Both the position numbers and the translations under genes were made by a program. From a bacterium Ga0077546 (GTDB taxonomy: Bacteria > Cyanobacteriota > Vampirovibrionia > Obscuribacterales > Obscuribacteraceae), in the NCBI GenBank assembly GCA_001464165.1, contig LNEX01000223.1:1-13810 (forward strand): a stretch of 13,810 nt of DNA. The letters run 5' to 3'. This document shows positions 7,584-13,638 of the stretch, piece by piece; the first letter of the stretch is position 1, and each line of letters opens with the position of its first letter. The notes below the pieces were generated by a model. It was given only the letters and a program-made list of their open reading frames with translations. It did not search any database and had not been told where the DNA came from.

Positions 7584-8531
7584 ATGAAAATTACTGCCCC
7601 CAAAAATGCTATTAGAGCTGCTAGACAAGCGGCTAAGAAAGAGGCCCGCAAGAAGCCCAAGACCGTAGCTTTGTCCGTAGCCTTGGCACTGCTGCTAACA
7701 GCTCACTTTAGCCCCGCCCAAGCCGAGAACCCCGCCATGACCGAGGGGGTTGAAGCCTTCAAAGATGGGGATTTTAAGCTTGCCGAGTCGCGCTTAGGTT
7801 GCGCCCAAGCGGCTGAGTTCAGCAATCCCGTTTTTCATTACTATTTAGCCAATACTTACATTAAGCTCAACAAAAAAGAGCTCGCCATTCAAGAATATCG
7901 TATTGCCTTTGCCCTAGCGCCAGAAAAAGAAGTGGGCAAACTATCTAAGCAGGCACTGATTTCACTCGGCCTAGAGTCAGAAGAGAAGAAAGCAGCAAAA
8001 GTTGACCTACCAAAGGTTAAGGAACCGCCCAAAGATTTAGTATTAGAGCACGCTAAGAGCTCACTGCAGCAGCAAGCTGAAAACGCCAAGAACTTTACCC
8101 GTTCAAAAGGCGAGCGCGATGCCATGGAAGCGGCTCGGGTGCAGAGTGAGGCCATAGCAAAAGCGCAAAAAGAGCTAGAAGAAAACATTGCCAAAGGTAA
8201 AGGCAGCAAAGATTCGCTCAAACAGCTGCAACAGCTCAAACAATATTATGACTCACAGCGCACGTCCTTAGAGCGAGGCAATAGCCGAGCCCAAGAAATT
8301 CAGAAGAGTGCCGACAACTTGCAGACCCTTTTAGACGAGAAGAAGCCCATCGGCACAAGAAAGCTCAGCCCTGTGGGCACCAACCTCTATGTTCGCAACT
8401 ATGCAGACGCTTATGCCACCCCGCCAGCCACAGCAAGCCCTACAGAAAGCTCTAAATCAAGCGCAACGCAGCATTCCAACACAACTAGTCTGCAAACCAG
8501 CGGCAAGCTAATTCCCCCTAGCAAAAATTAG
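7584..8531 (+). CDS. Exported tetratricopeptide and coiled-coil protein
   Basis: This 315-residue protein starts with a long basic region (Lys/Arg/Ala-rich, 1-27), a hydrophobic core (28-41) and SPAQA (43-47), an AxA site that fits signal peptidase I cleavage before Glu48. Residues about 50-117 form two TPR-like helical pairs, including FHYYLANTYIKLNKKELAIQ, so a protein-binding role is likely. Residues about 153-250 are Gln/Lys/Glu/Ala-rich and should form a long helix or coiled coil. The last 45 residues are Ser/Thr/Pro-rich and probably disordered. It ends the TadE/TadG-like cluster, starting seven bases after the TadG-like stop. TPR proteins of the TadD kind accompany Tad loci as pilotin-like lipoproteins, but this one lacks a lipobox Cys, so equivalence to TadD is only a suggestion. 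Confidence 0.7.
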   Translation: MKITAPKNAIRAARQAAKKEARKKPKTVALSVALALLLTAHFSPAQAENPAMTEGVEAFKDGDFKLAESRLGCAQAAEFSNPVFHYYLANTYIKLNKKELAIQEYRIAFALAPEKEVGKLSKQALISLGLESEEKKAAKVDLPKVKEPPKDLVLEHAKSSLQQQAENAKNFTRSKGERDAMEAARVQSEAIAKAQKELEENIAKGKGSKDSLKQLQQLKQYYDSQRTSLERGNSRAQEIQKSADNLQTLLDEKKPIGTRKLSPVGTNLYVRNYADAYATPPATASPTESSKSSATQHSNTTSLQTSGKLIPPSKN

Positions 8532-8551
8532 CCATTTAAGCTGTCTTTCTG

Positions 8552-8595
8552 AACTAGTCCGTTAAACTAATCCGTTAAACTAATCCGTTAAACTA
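8552..8595. repeat. 13-bp tandem repeat, about 3.4 copies
   Basis: The unit AACTAATCCGTTA occurs at 8565-8577 and 8578-8590 exactly, at 8552-8564 with one change (AACTAGTCCGTTA), and as a five-base partial copy (AACTA) at 8591-8595. It starts 20 bases after the TPR gene stop. The 13-base period is not a codon multiple, so the array is noncoding. It could be a protein-binding array or a slippage-prone repeat. Confidence 0.9.
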
Positions 8596-8661
8596 GACAT
8601 TTTAGTCCACTTATTTCTTATTACAGACTATTGAGCAAGAATCTGCGAGCCAGCGGGTTTC

Positions 8662-8692
8662 TGAGGCCTACCTGGCTGTTTTCGTAGCCTCA
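8662..8692 (+). other. Inverted repeat, predicted hairpin
   Basis: TGAGGC(C)TAC at 8662-8671 pairs with GTAGCCTCA at 8684-8692, nine base pairs with one bulged C around a 12-base loop. No T-run follows on either strand, so it is not a standard intrinsic terminator. It lies just before the TTTAAT at 8701 and may be an operator or an RNA processing or 3'-end structure for the upstream cluster. Confidence 0.55.
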
Positions 8693-8762
8693 CATAGCAG
8701 TTTAATCTGAACTTTCTCTTGGGGCTGATTCAGCTCGACCAAAGCACGGTAGAACTCTTAAA

Positions 8763-8776
8763 GAGGAAGGAAGGAG
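8763..8776 (+). promoter_or_regulatory. Extended ribosome binding site for the leader ORF
   Basis: The purine run contains GAGGAAGG (8763-8770) and AAGGAG (8771-8776). The latter ends four bases before ATG 8781 but 24 bases before ATG 8801. By spacing it serves the seven-codon leader rather than the longer gene directly. Confidence 0.7.
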
Positions 8777-8780
8777 CGGG

Positions 8781-8804
8781 ATGGCCGATAGATATATCAA
8801 ATGA
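8781..8804 (+). CDS. Putative seven-residue leader peptide, translationally coupled
   Basis: ATG at 8781 opens a frame encoding MADRYIK that stops with TGA at 8802-8804. It has the best ribosome site in the window. Its stop overlaps the start of the next gene in the four-base form ATGA (8801-8804), the usual arrangement for ribosome re-initiation. The frame of the downstream gene is closed upstream by TAG at 8789, so it cannot simply start earlier. I infer that ribosomes load here, end, and restart on the longer gene. The peptide has no run of one amino acid typical of attenuation leaders. Its function may be only to deliver ribosomes. Confidence 0.5.
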   Translation: MADRYIK

Positions 8805-9358
8805 ATGCTTTCGATGACCCTATCGAAGAAACTCAAGCGAGTCTCTCTATAGCGCAGGGAGCGTTTAGCCAATGGCAAGCAGGTGAAATTGAACCTGTCA
8901 TTGCTTTGCAACGTATTAGCCAAGCAGCCGGCCAACTAGAGGTAACCAGAGCAATCTGGATGGAAACAGCCCGGCAGGGTGTTTCACGCCTTTCCACTCG
9001 GACCGAACGCGAACTTCTCAACTTTTGCGAACTGGTCAAAGGCATAGACAATCAAAAAGACTACGGCGTAAGCCTGCTAGAACATGTACTTAGAGACGCC
9101 TTATCATCACTAGAATCTGGCCTGGCCTTGAGCAACGGCCACGACGGCGAAGAAACTGTTAGTTCTGTTTTAGATTCATGTACCATCGTGCTGGCGATTA
9201 AGTCAGCTTTACTTGAAACTCTCTCGCTCAAAGCTACAATTGAAGCCAATGGGCAGCTAACTTCTCAAGTAGAAGAGTTAAAGAAGCGTCATGCCGTTGT
9301 GACAAGCCTGCAAGAGCGCCTGCAAGCAGCCGTGAGCGAGGAAATGAGCGACAGTTAG
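8801..9358 (+). CDS. Unrecognised helical cytoplasmic protein
   Basis: I do not recognise this 185-residue protein. It has no signal peptide and no membrane segment. Composition (Glu, Leu, Ala, Ser, Gln) and spacing of hydrophobic residues suggest an all-helical fold. The last 40 residues (about 145-183, with VEELKKRHAVVTSLQERLQ) look like a coiled coil ending in an acidic tail, as in small adaptor or oligomerising proteins. The start at 8801 overlaps the leader ORF stop by ATGA and has no properly spaced ribosome site of its own, so its translation probably depends on the leader. The cytidine deaminase gene follows after 83 bases. It could be a regulator or a structural partner protein; nothing in the sequence decides between them. 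Confidence 0.75.
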   Translation: MNAFDDPIEETQASLSIAQGAFSQWQAGEIEPVIALQRISQAAGQLEVTRAIWMETARQGVSRLSTRTERELLNFCELVKGIDNQKDYGVSLLEHVLRDALSSLESGLALSNGHDGEETVSSVLDSCTIVLAIKSALLETLSLKATIEANGQLTSQVEELKKRHAVVTSLQERLQAAVSEEMSDS

Positions 9359-9373
9359 CGCCGCAAGCTGGCG
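9359..9373 (+). other. Short hairpin directly after the helical protein gene
   Basis: CGCC (9359-9362) and GGCG (9370-9373) pair around GCAAGCT, with a possible extra G-U pair. A run of A rather than T follows, so intrinsic termination on the plus strand is unlikely. It could mark an mRNA 3' end or be chance. Confidence 0.3.
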
Positions 9374-9394
9374 TAAAAATAAGCGGGAAATAAT

Positions 9395-9414
9395 AGCAAG
9401 TCGTAAAACTTGCT
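9395..9414 (+). other. Perfect 7-bp hairpin before cytidine deaminase
   Basis: AGCAAGT (9395-9401) and ACTTGCT (9408-9414) pair exactly around the six-base loop CGTAAA, ending 27 bases before the preferred ATG at 9442. No T-run follows. It lies in the leader of the deaminase mRNA if the two genes are co-transcribed, where it could act as a translational or operator element. Confidence 0.5.
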
Positions 9415-9441
9415 CAAGCATTGGAAGCAACCACAGTAAAT

Positions 9442-9897
9442 ATGTCATTCAAACCCGCAATTACTAAATTCGCCGATCTCAACAACACTGATCAAGAGTT
9501 AGTAAGGGCCGCCTGGGTAGCGGCGAAAGCAGCCCACGCTCCCTACTCTAGGTTCTATGTCGGCTCAACAATCGAAGCGCAAAATGCTGACGGAGTAGTT
9601 CGCCACTTCTCTGGCTGCAACATCGAAAATGCAAGCTATGGTGGCGCGATATGCGCCGAGCGCACAGCTGCGGTCAAAGCCGTTTCAGAGGGATTTACAA
9701 AATTTCTGCGTATCTCCATTGTTTGTGCCACCAAACCCGGAGGTTCTCCCTGCGGCATATGCCGACAATTTCTAAGAGAATTTGGAGGGCTAGACCTAAT
9801 TTTACTCTCTATTCAAAATGAGGCGAACGATGTCTGCATCTGGCGATTAGACGACCTACTGCCTGACTCTTTCGGACCTGAAGCACTAGATTTTTAA
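9442..9897 (+). CDS. cdd: Cytidine deaminase
   Basis: This cytoplasmic pyrimidine-salvage enzyme converts cytidine or deoxycytidine to uridine or deoxyuridine. From ATG 9442 the protein has 151 residues, the size of the small homotetrameric class. The active site is complete: nucleoside-binding N60 and E62 in SGCNIENASYG, zinc ligand Cys71 and proton-shuttle Glu73 in CAERTA, and zinc ligands Cys104 and Cys107 in SPCGICRQ. A TTG at 9421 would add seven residues (MEATTVN) but has no ribosome site either; GGAAG at 9423-9427 is rather far from 9442. The start is therefore the least certain part. The gene sits between the helical protein and the pRiA4b-family gene, 27 bases before the latter, so it is probably in one unit with it. 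Confidence 0.9.
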   Translation: MSFKPAITKFADLNNTDQELVRAAWVAAKAAHAPYSRFYVGSTIEAQNADGVVRHFSGCNIENASYGGAICAERTAAVKAVSEGFTKFLRISIVCATKPGGSPCGICRQFLREFGGLDLILLSIQNEANDVCIWRLDDLLPDSFGPEALDF

Positions 9898-9924
9898 ACC
9901 CTAGCTAGAAACAGAGGAAAACCC

Positions 9925-10527
9925 ATGGCCGTCCGTAAGAAAAGTAATCTCAACAAATTTTTTCAACTGCGCGTAAATTTGCAAGATGCACCTTTACCGA
10001 TCTGGCGGCGACTCTTGGTCAATGGCGACATAACTCTAGATCAACTGCATGAGATTTTGCAACTTTCAATGGGGTGGTCAGGCTATCACATTCATCACTT
10101 TCACTTCGGCAACACCATATATGGTGATTTAGTCGATGCCAAAAACAAAAAAATCAAAGACCAGTCTTCGATTAAACTGAGCGACATTTTGACAGAAGAA
10201 GGTGACGTTTTTGTTTACGAATACGATTTAGCAGACTCCTGGCAGCACGAGATTAAAGTTGAACGTGTTGTCGAACTAGATGGCGGGCCCGCGCTGGCAA
10301 GATGCATCATGGGCAAGCGCGCCTGTCCCCCAGAAGACGTAGGCGGCACTGAAGGATATCGCCGCTTTTTAGAAGTAGTGGAAGATCCTGAAAATCCTGA
10401 AATAGAAGAAAAATTGACATGGGTTGGTTGCGACTTTGACGCCAACAGCTTTGATGCTCGCTTAGTCAATCTACAGCTATCATTGATGGAAGCCAATCTT
10501 AGTGGGGCCATGGCTTCAATTTTCTAA
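9925..10527 (+). CDS. Plasmid pRiA4b ORF-3 family protein
   Basis: The 200-residue product has the pattern of the pRiA4b ORF-3-like family (PF07929): an initial strand FFQLRVNLQD, PIWRRLLV (25-32), LHEILQLSMGW (41-51) with YHIHHFHFG (54-62), VYEYDLADSWQHEI (97-110), the conserved ACPPEDVGG (133-141) and a C-terminal FDANSFD (171-177). The family is found on plasmids and chromosomes of many bacteria, and its biochemical function is not established. The His cluster and the Cys at 127, 134 and 169 could bind metal, but this is only a guess. The start has a well-placed GAGG seven bases before ATG. It ends 18 bases from the convergent minus-strand gene, with no terminator hairpin between. The name does not by itself imply recent plasmid origin. 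Confidence 0.88.
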   Translation: MAVRKKSNLNKFFQLRVNLQDAPLPIWRRLLVNGDITLDQLHEILQLSMGWSGYHIHHFHFGNTIYGDLVDAKNKKIKDQSSIKLSDILTEEGDVFVYEYDLADSWQHEIKVERVVELDGGPALARCIMGKRACPPEDVGGTEGYRRFLEVVEDPENPEIEEKLTWVGCDFDANSFDARLVNLQLSLMEANLSGAMASIF

Positions 10528-10545
10528 TACTCTCAAATCAGTTAC

Positions 10546-11748
10546 TTATTTGCTTGATTGCAAGATACGAATTAAGTCATAGCGACGTACATCCATATCA
10601 ATCGGAGTGGCGCAGAGACAATAATATTCAACCTTGTTGTTGGCAGAATTACTAATAGACTCACTTTCTGACTTAATTGCTGGTTTACTAGGTAACTTAA
10701 GCACCGTGATTCCACTCATAGCCACAGTGCTATTAGGATCGTTTTTACTTACTAGATCATAGCTAAACTCAAGAGCTAGAGCAGAAGGAGCATAGCGGCT
10801 GTAATCTTGAGCCCCCAGCACTTTGAAATTCGGCAACAATTTTTGGGATTGAGTTTTTGTAACGAGGTCAAGCATAAGGCTTTTTAGATCTCGGCCATTA
10901 CTATCAATTTGACTTATTGTTAGAGTAGTCGCCCCAGCCGGCTCTGCCAACGTGTAGAGAGCTGATGTGGCATTGACTACAGGCTGACCAAAGCGAGTGG
11001 GCACCACAAGCCCAGGTGCCAGGGGCAGATTGGCTTGTACCATAGCTGCTTGCGGCAACTTTACTGAGGCGCTATAAATCAACCAGGCCATTAGTAATGC
11101 TGCAACGACATTGAGTTCAAAGAAAGAGAGAACCAATTTCTCTCCTTCTTTTGAATATTCTTCAATGGATCTAACAGCCAGAATAAGTAAATAAGCGAAG
11201 ATTACCGCAGCAAATATGGCACCAATCTCTAGCATCCCCGTAGAGCGCAACCACACTTCTTGCCCCGGCCAGACCCAGCTAACAGAGAAACTCACAGCAA
11301 AAGCTAAAACAAAGGCCAACAGCCATTTCCCGATTGAAAGCCTTGCAGTTCCTGTCTCAGCTCCTCCAACTATTAGGGCGAACAACAATGCCGCTATGCC
11401 AGCCGAAAGATAGAGGGCCACGAGATGATAGTCGAAAAACAGACTAGTATGAAATGGTGCCACCAGAATACGCAGATGATCAGGCAATGGTAAGTCAACA
11501 GTGGTTTTGGAAAATGAGGCAAAGCCACTTGCAAAGGCCAAGCAAGCAAATATCACTGCGGCTCTACTGCTTGTTTTCTCGCTGTTCTTGTTTGTATTTC
11601 TATTTGAATTTGAAGAACTACTCAAGCTCTTTTGATAGTTCACCACCAGAGCGACAAAGGCCAGTGCTGCCAAGCGAAAGCTCCGGTTCTTGGGCGGCAA
11701 TAAAGCCTTTGTTGGTAAATGTGGCAATTTCGTCCTGCCAAACGGCAT
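10546..11748 (-). CDS. Polytopic membrane protein with C-terminal soluble domain
   Basis: The frame has 400 codons from ATG 11748. The first 20 residues (Pro/Lys-rich) look unlike real protein; from residue 24 a hydrophobic helix starts (FRLAALAFVALVV), followed by a Ser/Asn linker (41-62). Five more helices follow (about 61-79, 105-128, 140-160, 172-192, 206-228). Residues 230-400 are soluble and mixed alpha/beta. Their ending (EYYCLCATPIDMDV then LIRILQSSK) recalls small DcrB/PsbP-type folds; this resemblance is weak. I recognise no family. It overlaps the previous membrane ORF by 131 bases. TTG at 11673 with GGAG seven bases upstream would trim the odd N-terminus and cut the overlap to 56 bases. 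Alternatively the region 24-400 is the C-terminal part of the preceding ORF, joined by a +1 frame change near 11690. Confidence 0.6.
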   Translation of the reverse strand: MPFGRTKLPHLPTKALLPPKNRSFRLAALAFVALVVNYQKSLSSSSNSNRNTNKNSEKTSSRAAVIFACLAFASGFASFSKTTVDLPLPDHLRILVAPFHTSLFFDYHLVALYLSAGIAALLFALIVGGAETGTARLSIGKWLLAFVLAFAVSFSVSWVWPGQEVWLRSTGMLEIGAIFAAVIFAYLLILAVRSIEEYSKEGEKLVLSFFELNVVAALLMAWLIYSASVKLPQAAMVQANLPLAPGLVVPTRFGQPVVNATSALYTLAEPAGATTLTISQIDSNGRDLKSLMLDLVTKTQSQKLLPNFKVLGAQDYSRYAPSALALEFSYDLVSKNDPNSTVAMSGITVLKLPSKPAIKSESESISNSANNKVEYYCLCATPIDMDVRRYDLIRILQSSK

Positions 11749-12862
11749 TCAGTCCAGATAAGCTCCAACCACCTAGAGCCAGCTTATCGAGAATATTTAG
11801 AGGATAGGTCAAAAGAGCACCGGCACAAAATATTCGAAAAATTTCGCCAACCTTCAAAGGCAATTGCTGAAAGCGCCGACTAGCAAAAACGTAAAGAAAA
11901 TAGGGCAAGCCAACATCAATAATTCCTCTGAACATATAGAGGAAAATTTCATTCATCACCCCATAATCTTTGATGGCACAGCGTGCATGAATCTCTAACA
12001 AGGCAAAGAGGACAATGCTACCAAAAATAGCAAGGCGACCAATCGAAGGGAAAGTCTTAGAGGTCTGTAGACTCATTTCAAGCCCGACAGTATGAAAGAG
12101 CCAAAGCAGCCACATCGAAAATGCCGTTAGCAAAATCACTGAGTGAGCAGCCGAGCGGCCGAACGAAAGCCACTGAAACATATACTCAGTAACAGCAAAC
12201 CATGAAAGAGCAGAGAAGTAGAGGAGGCTGCTAGCGCTATCAGCCTGCAAGCGCTTCTTGGCATAAAGCCAGACAAGGGCAATTAAATCAAAGAGGAAAA
12301 ACCATTTAAGTACAGCGGCTGAAAATGAATTGATAGGCTCGCTCCAATACCACTTGGTGCCTACATAAAATGGCACGGAAATGCCGCTGAGAAATTCGTA
12401 GGGCAAAGACCAATTGACCAAATCATTGCGCCACATCAAAGCGCTGGAAGCGACAATCAGGAGCACGACTACCGGCAAATAAAAGGAGCTAGGCACAGCC
12501 TCCTTAATCGACTTTGTAAGCACTTTGGTATTCTTGATTAACTTAAAGACAATACCAATGCCAATGAAATACCAAACGGGCCAGAGATAGCCGTTCCAAA
12601 GACTCATCTCAGACAAGAGCTGACCAGAGAATGCAGAAGCCCCACCGCGGCAAATCAAAGTAATGAGAAAAACTAGTGTAATTGAACTGAGAACCCTGGC
12701 ACTACTAGAAATAGAAAGCGGCTGGCGCAACAGAGAAGTTAATCTTACGGCAGCACCATTTTTTCTATTGGGCCTCAAATAGCGACCACTTGGCCCCCGG
12801 CAAAAAGTAGTTATGCTCAATGCCAAAAGGCCGCCAATCACCCAGAGCAAGAAGATATACAC
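11618..12862 (-). CDS. Polytopic membrane protein, unknown family
   Basis: The frame has 414 codons from GTG 12862 and contains about nine or ten hydrophobic helices, spread from residue 1 to about 360 (for example YLPVVVLLIVASSAL, WFFLFDLIALVWLYA, LAIFGSIVLFALLEI). GGAG lies nine bases before the GTG, giving some support. Its first 33 codons overlap the preceding ORF. An in-frame TTG at 12778 would leave only a 14-base overlap. The final 25 residues (after KGFIAA) are Gly/Ser/Glu-rich and may be out-of-frame readthrough. The number of helices and short loops resemble polymerase, flippase or glycosyltransferase-C proteins of the envelope, but no catalytic motif (such as an N-terminal Asp-Glu or Asp-Asp pair in a loop) is clear. 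Function unknown. Confidence 0.6.
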   Translation of the reverse strand: MYIFLLWVIGGLLALSITTFCRGPSGRYLRPNRKNGAAVRLTSLLRQPLSISSSARVLSSITLVFLITLICRGGASAFSGQLLSEMSLWNGYLWPVWYFIGIGIVFKLIKNTKVLTKSIKEAVPSSFYLPVVVLLIVASSALMWRNDLVNWSLPYEFLSGISVPFYVGTKWYWSEPINSFSAAVLKWFFLFDLIALVWLYAKKRLQADSASSLLYFSALSWFAVTEYMFQWLSFGRSAAHSVILLTAFSMWLLWLFHTVGLEMSLQTSKTFPSIGRLAIFGSIVLFALLEIHARCAIKDYGVMNEIFLYMFRGIIDVGLPYFLYVFASRRFQQLPLKVGEIFRIFCAGALLTYPLNILDKLALGGWSLSGLNAVWQDEIATFTNKGFIAAQEPELSLGSTGLCRSGGELSKELE

Positions 12863-13553
12863 CGGCTGGGGCTCCGACCGCTAAAGCCACCAGAGCAGAT
12901 ATCAACCGATCAAAGCCACCAGGTTTCTTGAGGCTGGATTCACTAAAACTCAGTGCCAGAAATACGGCTAAAGGCAAAAGAGCATTGGTGTATGAACGGG
13001 GGATAAATAAAGCAGTAGCACCCAAAAGAGTAATGTAGATAACCGCAATAAAGCAAAAGAAAATGCGATTGCAAACCGCAGAGCCAGCCAGAATACAACC
13101 CCAAGCAAGAGCAGCCGCAAGCAACCACAGATAAACCGACCAAACTGGCGCACTACCTGTAGCACCAGCCAAAGTTGTCAAATCGACAGCGGGCTTAGTT
13201 GCAAGCGATAGCATAGGCAAGAGAACAGTCGAAGCCACTGTAGCTAGAAATAGCGGTCGCAATATTGTCAAACTACCCTGAGGCAGACGCTCTAATACAA
13301 GCCTGTCTTGAGCATAGTCTTTCCAGTAGAAGCGGCGAATAGCTGGAGTGGCAGCCTTGACTACGGTCGACTGCTGAAACTTCTCGATCTGCCCTTGAAT
13401 CTTTGTCGCCGAACTAGCTCGCGCCTGGATTACTCTAGCGGCACGAATAAACGGTGCCAAGAGCCAATCGATTATGGTGCCAAGCACGGGAAAGAGGCCG
13501 ATGACAAAATTCCCGAACTTACGCAACGAAGCAATCATGCTTAGTAAGTTCAT
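12765..13553 (-). CDS. Membrane protein with cytoplasmic N-terminal segment, unknown family
   Basis: The frame has 262 codons from ATG 13553; a second ATG is at residue 6, and neither has a ribosome site. A hydrophobic stretch at about 15-35 is followed by a polar, helical, basic region (37-95, with QARASSATKIQGQIEKFQQ). Four or five helices come next (about 97-117, 136-160, 163-184, 190-204, 216-238). The C-terminus (LGDWRPFGIEHNYFLPG) reads like an external loop cut off early. It is the promoter-proximal ORF of a three-ORF minus-strand run and shares its last 98 bases with the next frame. A promoter with TTGACA lies close before the ATG, so the message could be leaderless. I do not recognise a family. 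Confidence 0.65.
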   Translation of the reverse strand: MNLLSMIASLRKFGNFVIGLFPVLGTIIDWLLAPFIRAARVIQARASSATKIQGQIEKFQQSTVVKAATPAIRRFYWKDYAQDRLVLERLPQGSLTILRPLFLATVASTVLLPMLSLATKPAVDLTTLAGATGSAPVWSVYLWLLAAALAWGCILAGSAVCNRIFFCFIAVIYITLLGATALFIPRSYTNALLPLAVFLALSFSESSLKKPGGFDRLISALVALAVGAPAGVYLLALGDWRPFGIEHNYFLPGAKWSLFEAQ

Positions 13554-13560
13554 AGAGTAG

Positions 13561-13590
13561 ATTTTGAAATTCTTGACTAGTATTTGTCAA
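13561..13590 (-). promoter_or_regulatory. Promoter for the minus-strand membrane ORFs
   Basis: On the minus strand a perfect TTGACA (13590-13585) is followed after 18 bases by CAAAAT (13566-13561), four of six to the -10 consensus. Transcription would begin within a few bases of ATG 13553, consistent with the missing ribosome site and leaderless translation. Confidence 0.45.
13573..13590. promoter_or_regulatory. 18-bp imperfect dyad between divergent genes, operator-like
   Basis: TTGACTAGTATTTGTCAA has five-base perfect arms (TTGAC and GTCAA) and matches its own reverse complement at 14 of 18 positions. It contains the minus-strand -35 box and a TTGACT that faces the other way. This placement suits a symmetric regulator that would block the promoter. 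Confidence 0.4.
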
Positions 13591-13638
13591 CAGATAGAAA
13601 AGACATAACTTATGAGCACTTTCTCAAGCGTTCCAATT

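Larger units (their letters stand above)
8532..8780. other. Gene-free stretch with repeat, hairpin and strong ribosome site
   Basis: No convincing protein gene lies here on either strand. It holds a 13-bp tandem repeat (8552-8595), an inverted repeat able to form a hairpin (8662-8692), a TTTAAT at 8701-8706 that matches the -10 box at five of six positions but lacks a good -35, and a purine-rich ribosome site (8763-8776). It separates the Tad-like cluster from the next plus-strand genes and is the likely promoter region for them. Confidence 0.5.

Noticed and set aside
7889..8239. 116-codon antisense frame rich in Ser, Cys and Phe
   Set aside because: It is the reverse reading of the coiled-coil region with repeated Glu/Lys/Gln/Ala codons, a known source of false Ser/Phe/Cys-rich frames.
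8718..8747. GGGGCTGATTCAGC followed by TCGAC resembles the 5' end of tmRNA
   Set aside because: The conserved GG-TTCGACGG part is altered, and no matching 3' end (tRNA-like arm with CCA) or tag ORF is found at a suitable distance; a protein gene occupies the region.
10528..10545. Terminator between the convergent pRiA4b-family and membrane genes
   Set aside because: Only 18 bases separate the stops and no hairpin or T-run is present there.
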